Positions 1-5,065 of a DNA stretch of 6,681 nucleotides are shown one piece after another (position 1 is the stretch's first letter; the number at the start of each line of letters is the position of its first letter). The notes beneath the pieces were generated by a model. It was not told the DNA's origin. It made no database searches and was given only the letters and a program-made list of their open reading frames with translations. Origin of the DNA: an uncultured Dorea sp. Lineage in GTDB: Bacteria > Bacillota > Clostridia > Lachnospirales > Lachnospiraceae. The stretch spans positions 1 to 6,681 of the forward strand of contig CAJUBG010000098.1 in assembly GCA_910584575.1 (NCBI GenBank). Reading direction: 5' to 3'. A program made the position numbers and the translations under genes.

Positions 1-63
1 GAGGTAAAGGGATTGATCGCAAAGGCGATGAAGGATTTCGCAGCTTCCCTGATTGCAGAGTAA
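1..63 (+). CDS. grdC: Probable GrdC C-terminus (reductase component C, beta subunit), partial
   Basis: Only the last 20 codons and the TAA stop are in the window; the protein ends KDFAASLIAE. The tail is a charged amphipathic helix with no diagnostic motif, so the name rests on context. It lies 14 bases upstream of a clear grdD, and in known glycine reductase operons grdC directly precedes grdD. GrdC and GrdD form protein C, which takes the carboxymethyl-selenoether from the selenoprotein GrdA and releases acetyl phosphate. The reading frame is open from base 1. The sequence before the window would settle the call. Confidence 0.7.
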   Translation, partial: EVKGLIAKAMKDFAASLIAE

Positions 64-77
64 GGGGGACGGTAACG

Positions 78-1232
78 ATGGCAAATAATATTGAGAGAAT
101 GATTGCCGATACCTTTATGGAGATGGCGCAGGGCCTTGAGACGGGAAGCTTTGGAAAAAGGCCGAAGGTAGCCCTCACTGGTATGGGCAGCGAGCATGGA
201 GAAGAAAACTCCATGAAGGCAGCCGTAGAGGCGGCAAAAGACGGAATCGATGTTTATTATATCGGAACATTAGAGGCAGAGGGTGTTACCACCATCAAAG
301 TGGCTAACGATGAGGAAGGCCATGACCGTATGGAGGAGATGCTGAAAAACAAAGAGGTGGATGCAGCGGTTACCATGCATTTCCCATTCCCAATCGGCGT
401 TTCTACCGTAGGTCGCTGTGTGACGCCTGCGACTGCAAAAGAGATGTACATCGCAAACACAACCGGAACCTCCAGTACAGACCGTATTGAGGGTATGATT
501 AAGAATGCGATTTACGGAATCATTACCGCTAAGGCTTGCGGAACCAAGAAGCCGACGGTGGGTATCCTGAATGTAGACGGCGCGCGCCAGACAGAGAAGG
601 CGTTAAAGCAGCTTAAGGAGAAGGGGTATGACATCGCATTTGCGGAGTCCGGAAGGGCAGACGGCGGATGTGTCATGAGAGGAAACGACGTGCTTCAGGC
701 GTCGCCGGATATCATGGTTACGGATTCCCTGACCGGAAATATTCTGGTGAAGATGCTGTCCTCCTTTAACACAGGCGGAAGCTTCGAGGCAACAGGCTAC
801 GGCTATGGACCCGGAATCGGAGAAGGTTATGAGCAGTTAGTCATGATTGTATCCAGGGCAAGCGGCGCGCCGGTAATCGCTAATGCAATCCGCTATGCGG
901 GACAGCTTGTAAGAGGCAAGGTATTCGAGGTTGCCAAGGCAGAGTTTGCGGCGGCAAAGAAGGCCGGACTTAAGGACATCTTAGACGCGCTCAAGGCTTC
1001 CCAGAAGCCGGCAGGTGCGGCAGAAGAAGTGAAAGAGCCTCCGAAGGAGATTGTAACAGCCCAGATTGCAGGTATCGAGGTCATGGACTTAGAGGATGCT
1101 GTGAAGGCTCTGTGGAAGATTAATATCTACGCAGAGAGTGGAATGGGATGTACCGGACCAATCGTGAGGGTATCTGAGGCTAACCTTGCAAAAGCCGAGG
1201 ATGAGCTTAAGAAAGCCGGATATATCAATTAA
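78..1232 (+). CDS. grdD: Glycine/sarcosine/betaine reductase component C, alpha subunit
   Basis: GrdD, 384 residues, is the acetyl-transferring subunit of protein C. It takes the two-carbon unit made at the selenoprotein centre and releases acetyl phosphate, which acetate kinase turns into ATP in Stickland fermentation. It is cytoplasmic. The core is PlsX-like, with VTDSLTGN at residues 214-221 and a glycine-rich YGYGPGIGEGYE stretch near 241-252. A Pro/Ala/Glu-rich linker at about 310-325 leads to a C-terminal segment with GMGCTGP. Cys358 there corresponds to the thiol that, as I recall, was assigned as active site in Eubacterium acidaminophilum GrdD (Cys359). Length is normal for the family. 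The ATG has AAGGGGG at 62-68, nine bases upstream. No in-frame UGA selenocysteine codon is present, as expected for GrdD. A hairpin terminator follows, so this is the last gene of its operon. Confidence 0.93.
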   Translation: MANNIERMIADTFMEMAQGLETGSFGKRPKVALTGMGSEHGEENSMKAAVEAAKDGIDVYYIGTLEAEGVTTIKVANDEEGHDRMEEMLKNKEVDAAVTMHFPFPIGVSTVGRCVTPATAKEMYIANTTGTSSTDRIEGMIKNAIYGIITAKACGTKKPTVGILNVDGARQTEKALKQLKEKGYDIAFAESGRADGGCVMRGNDVLQASPDIMVTDSLTGNILVKMLSSFNTGGSFEATGYGYGPGIGEGYEQLVMIVSRASGAPVIANAIRYAGQLVRGKVFEVAKAEFAAAKKAGLKDILDALKASQKPAGAAEEVKEPPKEIVTAQIAGIEVMDLEDAVKALWKINIYAESGMGCTGPIVRVSEANLAKAEDELKKAGYIN

Positions 1233-1256
1233 ATATGGAAACCTGAAAGGGTTTTT

Positions 1257-1295
1257 GGAAAGTGGCGTCGTGTTGCATGATGCCACTTTTCTTTG
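1257..1295 (+). terminator. Intrinsic terminator of the grd operon
   Basis: A long hairpin pairs 1259-1272 with 1276-1289, leaving a three-base TTG loop. The core AAAGTGGC/GCCACTTT is perfect and the upper stem contains two G-T wobbles. The 3' arm runs into TTTTCTTTG. It lies 25 bases after the grdD stop, in the expected place for a rho-independent terminator. The stem is nearly symmetric, so it could also work from the other strand, but no gene there needs it. Confidence 0.9.
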
Positions 1296-1309
1296 TATCA
1301 GGCCGATTC

Positions 1310-1315
1310 TATAAT
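1310..1315 (+). promoter_or_regulatory. Possible -10 box for the LRR-protein gene
   Basis: A perfect TATAAT lies 24 bases before the ATG at 1340. No convincing TTGACA-like -35 is found at 16-18 bases: the position falls in the T-rich tail of the grd terminator (TTTTCT). Some promoter is needed here because the gene follows a strong terminator. The call is a -10 only, with weak support. Confidence 0.35.
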
Positions 1316-1339
1316 GAAGCCGTGAGGTGTTAATAGTTT

Positions 1340-2260
1340 ATGGAAGCGGTTTTGAGAGTAAGGGTTCCGGGCATTTCTATGCCCTGGAAAGAAGTGTTGA
1401 GAGGATGCCTGGTTATTGTATTATTTGGTGTCTTGTATTTTTGCGTACACAATTGTGTCAAGAAAAATGAAGGGATAACGTCAGCGCCCGCAGGCGGCGC
1501 GGTTGAGGAAGGGTCTGTTGCGGTTGCGCTTGAAGCAAAGCTTCCGGTAATCGGCGAGCTTAAGAAACCGGCTGTTACGGATATGGAAAGAGAGCTGGCA
1601 GCTTTTGAACCAGCGTTAAGAGATGCGGTCAAGCCTGTTCCCGTACAAAATATACCGACAGTGTCATATATTTTAACGTCAGATGTATTGCAGAACGGCT
1701 TTGAGGATATGGATTTTACAGACGTAGGTTCGGTTCCTTATGAAGTTTTAGGTAGTGAAGCCATAGACGGCAGCAGGACAGAATCCGTGGTCACCGAGGA
1801 ACCGCCGGTTATGGATGTGACGGACGTTCCAAAAGAAAATATAGTTCCGGAAAATCCGAGCATTCCCAATCTACCGGATATAACGGATATTCCAGACGAA
1901 GATGTGATTCCGGAAGAACCATTAATTTCGGAAATCGCCGGCTTCCTTCTGGACGATGAAGGTTATATCACAGGTTATACGGAACGGGTGGTGTTAAGAG
2001 ACGGCTTACTGGTTATTCCGGAGAGTGAGAGTTTGGTTGGAATCAGAAGCGGCGCTTTGGAGGGACTTAGCGAGAACATTATGGATGCCTATCTTCCGGC
2101 AAATATCAGCGACATAGAGCCAGGTGTCTTTGACGTGTTCCCGTACCTGATGTTCGTGGAGGTGTCAGGGGATAACCCGTATTATTATAGTGTGAACGGG
2201 ATTCTGTATTCCGCATCCGGAGAAGAAATTTTCTGTCCGGCAGGGAGAACAACTGAATAA
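1340..2260 (+). CDS. Membrane-anchored protein with acidic stalk and BspA-type leucine-rich repeats
   Basis: This 306-residue protein is not one I recognise by name. Residues 1-21 are basic and hydrophilic, and residues 22-36 form one hydrophobic segment followed by HNCVKK. With no clear signal-peptidase site, this suggests a signal anchor with the rest outside. Residues 46-200 are low-complexity, acidic and proline-rich, probably an extended stalk, with two related units at 161-175 and 182-196. The end, about 223-306, resembles LRR_5/BspA repeats: a VIPESESLVGIRSGAL unit, a YLPANISDIEPGVF unit, then the usual cap, DNPYYYSVNGILYS and CPAGRT. Only about two repeats remain, far fewer than in typical BspA proteins. 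The start follows GAGGTG at 1323-1328, spaced 11 bases; Met14 is a less supported alternative. It probably forms its own transcription unit. A surface or adhesion role is inferred only from the LRR class. Confidence 0.7.
   Translation: MEAVLRVRVPGISMPWKEVLRGCLVIVLFGVLYFCVHNCVKKNEGITSAPAGGAVEEGSVAVALEAKLPVIGELKKPAVTDMERELAAFEPALRDAVKPVPVQNIPTVSYILTSDVLQNGFEDMDFTDVGSVPYEVLGSEAIDGSRTESVVTEEPPVMDVTDVPKENIVPENPSIPNLPDITDIPDEDVIPEEPLISEIAGFLLDDEGYITGYTERVVLRDGLLVIPESESLVGIRSGALEGLSENIMDAYLPANISDIEPGVFDVFPYLMFVEVSGDNPYYYSVNGILYSASGEEIFCPAGRTTE
1820..1927 (+). repeat. Degenerate tandem repeat in the stalk-coding region
   Basis: Residues 161-175 (TDVPKENIVPENPSI) and 182-196 (TDIPDEDVIPEEPLI) of the LRR protein align without gaps as TD-[VI]-P-x-E-x-[IV]-[VI]-P-E-x-P-x-I, offset by 21 residues. 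The alignment allows D for E at one position. The DNA copies have drifted, so this is an old internal duplication in a spacer and not a recent slippage product. Confidence 0.6.
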
Positions 2261-2269
2261 AAGAGTAAG

Positions 2270-2360
2270 ATAGGAGGGATGATTTCTCTGCCGTGGCAAT
2301 ATACTGATTCAGTAGGATTGTGATGGAGAAGGGGAGTCATCCTTTATTGTTCATTCCTAT
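2270..2360. repeat. Long imperfect inverted repeat in the intergenic region
   Basis: The arm 2277-2289 (GGATGATTTCTCT) pairs without gaps with 2330-2342 (AGGGGAGTCATCC): 13 pairs, three of them G-T wobbles. The stem can extend to 2274-2345. It encloses about 40 bases with a small internal hairpin, TACTG-ATT-CAGTA at 2302-2314. An outer ATAGGA/TCCTAT pair (2270-2275 with 2355-2360) could close the whole element. TTTATTGTTC follows the main stem, so it may terminate transcription of the LRR gene. A structured RNA or the remnant of a small mobile repeat is equally possible. The rest of the 174-base gap holds the promoter of the next gene. Confidence 0.5.
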
Positions 2361-2374
2361 AATAGAAAAAATCC

Positions 2375-2404
2375 CTGTCATTTTTTTAGGCCAGGTGCTA
2401 TAAT
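2375..2404 (+). promoter_or_regulatory. Sigma-A-type promoter of the GNAT-ThrE unit
   Basis: The -10 is a perfect TATAAT at 2399-2404, preceded by TGC, giving an extended -10. The -35 candidate is CTGTCA at 2375-2380, spaced 18 bases, which matches four of six consensus positions. It sits 30 bases before the start codon, with the strong ribosome binding site AAGGAGG at 2421-2427 between them. Confidence 0.75.
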
Positions 2405-2434
2405 GAGAAAAGATTTTTTAAAGGAGGCGTTGGC

Positions 2435-3667
2435 ATGAAGATTCAGCAGATCAGGAGAGACAAAGACGAATACATAGATATGCTTCTCATGGCAGACCCG
2501 CAGAGAGATATAATCGAAGGCTATCTTGACAGAAGCGAGATGTTTGCCTTGATTAACGGGGGAGACGTGTGCGCAGTCTGCGTGATTGAACTGCTGAAGA
2601 ATCGAAAATGTGAACTGAAAAATATAGTGACCCGCAAGGAGGATCGGGGGAAGGGTTATGGGAAATATATGCTCAGCCACATCTGCGAGCACTACGGCAA
2701 CCAGTGTGACACTATGTACGCGGGTACGGGGAACTCAAGGAGGGCGCTTGAATTCCTGGGAAGCTGCGGATTTGTCAACTCCCATATGGTGGCGAACTAT
2801 TATCCGGAGAATTACCGGGAGCCCATCTATGAGGAGGGGGTCAGGCTTACGGATAAGATTTATCTGAAAAAGCAGCTTGATTCAGAGGTCAGCGTCAAGA
2901 AGGTGGTGGATCTTGCGCTGGAGGCAGGAAGGATTCTCTTAAAAAACGGCGCGGAGATTTTTCGTGTGGATGAGACGATCATCCGAATCTGTAAACGTTT
3001 CCATGTGGAGTATGTGGATACCTTTATCCTGAGCCATGCTATTTTCATCAGTGCGGAGAACGGAATGGAGGAGGCGTATACGAAGGTAAAGCAAGTGCCC
3101 TTATCCTCCTCGCACCTGGGGATTGTGGCAGAGGTAAATGAGTTATCCAGGGAGATTTCAGAGGGACTTGTGAGTATTGAGGAGGCGTCCGACAGGCTTA
3201 AGAAGATTGATAGTTTTCCGGAAAAGAGAGGATACTTTCAAGTCCTTGCCGCAGGCATCTCCAGTGGGTGCTATGGGTATATTCTGGGGGCGTCGGCGCT
3301 TGAGAGCACGGTTGCGTTTTTCATCGGATGTATTCTGTATGTATGGGTGTTGACGGCAAAGAAAATGAAGCTGTCAAAGATGATTGTAAATATTGTTGGC
3401 GGTGTGCTCATAACGGCTCTTGCGATTGCGGCCTACCACCTTCCTCTGCCGGCGGAGGTGGCGCTTAGCGGGATGATTATTGGCTCGATTATGCCGTTGG
3501 TGCCGGGGCTTGCCTTTGTGAATGCGATTCGTGACATTGCGGACAGTGATTTCCTGTCAGGGACGGTGCGGATGATTGACGCGCTTTTGGTGTTCGTCTA
3601 TATCGCCGTGGGCGTGGGTGTCACGCTCAGCGCGTATAATAATATGGGAGGGGGACTGATGCTGTGA
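2435..3667 (+). CDS. GNAT acetyltransferase domain fused to ThrE/YjjP-type exporter N-half
   Basis: This is one continuous 410-residue protein with two modules. Residues 1 to about 147 form a GNAT domain: the acetyl-CoA motif RGKGYGKYM at 71-79 (R-x-x-G-x-G), then GTGNSRRALEFLGSCGF at 97-113. It ends IYLKKQL, like the C-terminus of free-standing clostridial GNATs. From about 153 it is a ThrE N-terminal domain (DUF1212, YjjP-like). The cytoplasmic part has GAEIFRVDETI at 172-182. About five membrane segments follow (267-287, 291-307, 314-334, 341-361, 382-402), with PLVPGLAFVNAIRDI at 354-368. Such proteins export threonine/serine (ThrE) or succinate (YjjPB); the substrate here is unknown. ATG and AAGGAGG, spaced seven bases, make the start firm. 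It is coupled to the next gene, which supplies the missing half. The substrate of the acetyltransferase domain is unknown. Confidence 0.87.
   Translation: MKIQQIRRDKDEYIDMLLMADPQRDIIEGYLDRSEMFALINGGDVCAVCVIELLKNRKCELKNIVTRKEDRGKGYGKYMLSHICEHYGNQCDTMYAGTGNSRRALEFLGSCGFVNSHMVANYYPENYREPIYEEGVRLTDKIYLKKQLDSEVSVKKVVDLALEAGRILLKNGAEIFRVDETIIRICKRFHVEYVDTFILSHAIFISAENGMEEAYTKVKQVPLSSSHLGIVAEVNELSREISEGLVSIEEASDRLKKIDSFPEKRGYFQVLAAGISSGCYGYILGASALESTVAFFIGCILYVWVLTAKKMKLSKMIVNIVGGVLITALAIAAYHLPLPAEVALSGMIIGSIMPLVPGLAFVNAIRDIADSDFLSGTVRMIDALLVFVYIAVGVGVTLSAYNNMGGGLML
3646..3654 (+). promoter_or_regulatory. Ribosome binding site setting a GTG start inside the preceding gene
   Basis: GGGAGGGGG ends nine bases before GTG 3664. 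That GTG overlaps the TGA stop of the preceding gene in the form GTGA. The spacing selects GTG over the in-frame ATG at 3682, which lacks an equally good site. The overlap suggests translational coupling of the two exporter halves and so similar amounts of each. Confidence 0.75.
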
Positions 3668-4128
3668 TTCATGAGTTTATTATGCATGTAATCTGCCCGT
3701 TTCTGGGAACTATGGGATATGCGGTGCTGTTCAATGTCCCGAAGCGGTTCTATCTTAGCTGCGGGTTTACAGGGATGGCGGGGTGGCTTGTGTACCATGC
3801 AATCGTAAGCCAAACCTTTTCGGCGGCATTGGCCTCCTTTCTGGGAACCATGGCCGTGGTGTTTTTGTCCCGCGTGTTAAGCGTCAGAAAGAAATGCCCT
3901 ATTACCATCTTTCTGGTATCCGGAATCCTGCCGCTGGTGCCGGGGGCGGGAATCTACTATACTGTGTATTACCTTGTAACCAACCAGTTGGCGCAAGCCT
4001 CCAGACGGGGGATGGAATCGGTTAAGGTAGCGTTTGCCATTGTATTGGGAATCGTGTTTGTCCTGGCTGTGCCGGGGACAGTATTCCAGTCATTGGCTGT
4101 GAGGCAAAGAAGAACCAGAAAAGGTTGA
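3664..4128 (+). CDS. ThrE/YjjB-type exporter C-half membrane protein
   Basis: This 154-residue integral membrane protein matches the ThrE_2 (DUF3815, YjjB-like) half of the threonine/serine exporter family. Hydrophobic segments lie at about 5-24, 33-50, 52-70, 80-104 and 121-145. The family motif SGILPLVPGAGIYYT is at 86-100. The C-terminus, RQRRTRKG, is strongly basic and probably cytoplasmic. Length agrees with the about 155 residues of E. coli YjjB. In single-chain ThrE this part is joined to the YjjP-like part; here it is separate and starts at GTG 3664 within the stop of the previous gene, so the two very likely form one transporter. Amino acid or dicarboxylate export is inferred from the family; the substrate cannot be read from the sequence. 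No terminator follows it. Confidence 0.87.
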   Translation: MIHEFIMHVICPFLGTMGYAVLFNVPKRFYLSCGFTGMAGWLVYHAIVSQTFSAALASFLGTMAVVFLSRVLSVRKKCPITIFLVSGILPLVPGAGIYYTVYYLVTNQLAQASRRGMESVKVAFAIVLGIVFVLAVPGTVFQSLAVRQRRTRKG

Positions 4129-4154
4129 TAGTTGTCTGATAAATATGGTACAAT
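4125..4154 (+). promoter_or_regulatory. Promoter of the sirtuin-like gene, overlapping the upstream stop codon
   Basis: TTGATA at 4125-4130 (five of six to consensus) is spaced 18 bases from TACAAT at 4149-4154 (five of six), with TGG before the -10. The -35 box covers the TGA stop of the exporter gene. Transcription would start near 4161, giving a leader of about 60 bases. The ribosome binding site is GGAAGGTG at 4209-4216. Because no terminator precedes it, read-through from the exporter unit is also possible. Confidence 0.65.
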
Positions 4155-4221
4155 GGAGGTAACATAAAGATACATTAAGCAGTTTTAGGAACCGTTACAG
4201 TTATGTAAGGAAGGTGAGCAT

Positions 4222-4959
4222 ATGTCAGAAGGTAATTTGTTGGGGATTCTGAAGGAGAGCCGGTATACTACGGTTTTAAGCGGATTTGCCATGCTTCTTG
4301 AAAGCGGCTATCCATCCATCAGGGATGGCGATGTATCCTACGATATAGAGCAGAAATACGGATACTCTATGGAAGAAATGTTTTCCAGTGCATTTTTCTC
4401 GACGCGGAAGGAGCAGTTCTATGAGTTCTACCGCAACGAGATGCTCAGCCAGCTTAAGACGCCGCCGGGGAAGGGATTTACAGAGATGGCTGAGCTTGAG
4501 CGAAGGGGGATGTTTCAGTGTATTATCACCAGGCGGATCTACGGCCTTCCCCAGAGGGCAGGATGTAAGAATGTCATAGACCTTCACGGGAATGTGTACA
4601 ATAATTTTTGTCCCCATTGCGGTAGAACATACCCGATGGAGTATGTCAGGGATTCGGTCAGAGTGCCTTTGTGCGAGGTATGTAAGACGCCGGTTAGGCC
4701 GAGAGTGTGCCTGTTCGGGGAGATGGTGGATAACAGTGTGATCACCAGGGCGGCGCAGGAGATTCAGAAGGCCGATGTCCTGCTGGTGCTTGGTTCTCAT
4801 TTGAACTCTTATCTGTGCAATCAGTTGATTAATTATTATGAAGGGGATAAACTGATTCTGGTGAATGAGACGTCACATTACGCGGAGAGGCTGGCGGATA
4901 TTGTGATTCACGAACGGGTGGACCATCTGCTGGAGAGGCTGCGCAGAGAGCTAGGATAA
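4222..4959 (+). CDS. Sirtuin (SIR2) homologue with degenerate NAD and catalytic motifs
   Basis: This 245-residue protein has the full sirtuin layout. Canonical sirtuins remove acyl groups from lysine using NAD+. Kept features: ESGxP-x-x-R at 27-34, HGN with His122 (the usual catalytic base), zinc cysteines C130, C133, C151 and C154, RPRVCLFGE at 159-167, and LVNET at 213-217. Lost features: the GAG[IV]S loop is GFAML (21-25), and the following PDFR is PSIR (31-34). TQN[IV]DGLHQ is TRRIYGLPQ (103-111), so the conserved Gln, Asn, Asp and His are Arg104, Arg105, Tyr107 and Pro110. GTSL is GSHL (191-194), followed by NSYLC in place of V-x-PA. The reading frame is intact, so this is not a simple pseudogene. 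It may be a non-catalytic binding protein or have altered chemistry; canonical deacetylase activity should not be assumed. It has its own promoter. Confidence 0.85.
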   Translation: MSEGNLLGILKESRYTTVLSGFAMLLESGYPSIRDGDVSYDIEQKYGYSMEEMFSSAFFSTRKEQFYEFYRNEMLSQLKTPPGKGFTEMAELERRGMFQCIITRRIYGLPQRAGCKNVIDLHGNVYNNFCPHCGRTYPMEYVRDSVRVPLCEVCKTPVRPRVCLFGEMVDNSVITRAAQEIQKADVLLVLGSHLNSYLCNQLINYYEGDKLILVNETSHYAERLADIVIHERVDHLLERLRRELG

Positions 4960-4980
4960 CGTAAGGCCATTTCGTTATAC

Positions 4981-5010
4981 AGGGGCAGGTGAGAGGATAG
5001 CCCTGCCCCT
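4981..5010 (+). terminator. GC-rich hairpin after the sirtuin-like gene
   Basis: AGGGGCAGG (4981-4989) pairs perfectly with CCTGCCCCT (5002-5010) around a 12-base loop. The stem is very stable, but it is followed by TAAGAAG and not by a T-run. It is therefore at best half of a terminator, possibly working with the next hairpin, or a 3'-end stabiliser. Confidence 0.55.
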
Positions 5011-5011
5011 T

Positions 5012-5043
5012 AAGAAGCTTATGAGAAGGCTTCTTTCAATTTA
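5012..5043 (+). terminator. Second hairpin and short T-rich tail before gltX
   Basis: AAGAAGCTT (5012-5020) pairs with AGGCTTCTT (5027-5035), with one G-T pair and a six-base loop ATGAGA. TTTCAATTTA follows. It sits one base after the first hairpin. The tail is weak for an intrinsic terminator, and the hairpin ends only 16 bases before the gltX ribosome binding site, so it may be a leader structure of gltX. Confidence 0.5.
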
Positions 5044-5065
5044 GAGAGATTAAGGAGATATAGAC

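Noticed and set aside
78..1232. A selenocysteine (in-frame UGA) in the glycine reductase gene
   Set aside because: grdD reads through to TAA with no internal UGA. The selenoproteins of the system are GrdA and GrdB, upstream of the window.
2279..2323. A 14-codon open frame (ATG 2279) after AGGAGG, as a possible leader peptide
   Set aside because: AGGAGG ends one base before the ATG, too close for normal initiation, and the peptide has no run of regulatory codons. The purine stretch is also part of the inverted-repeat stem.
2358..2363. A second perfect TATAAT upstream of the GNAT-ThrE gene
   Set aside because: No -35-like hexamer lies 16-18 bases upstream (AGTCAT at 17), whereas the TATAAT at 2399 has an extended -10 and a partial -35. 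It stays a possible secondary start only.
2870..2910. Two separate genes, GNAT and ThrE-N, joined only by a frameshift or missed stop
   Set aside because: The frame is continuous, and the junction KKQLDSEVSVKKVV has no stop, no frame change and no clear internal ribosome binding site with ATG. The fusion is real in this sequence, although a sequencing error elsewhere cannot be fully excluded.
4276..4800. A 174-codon open frame on the minus strand across the sirtuin-like gene
   Set aside because: It lies wholly inside a recognisable sirtuin homologue, has no family-like motif and no ribosome binding site of note. It is a shadow frame.
4960..5065. A T-box riboswitch controlling gltX
   Set aside because: Only 106 bases are available, and I see no specifier loop or T-box consensus sequence. 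Two simple hairpins account for the structure.
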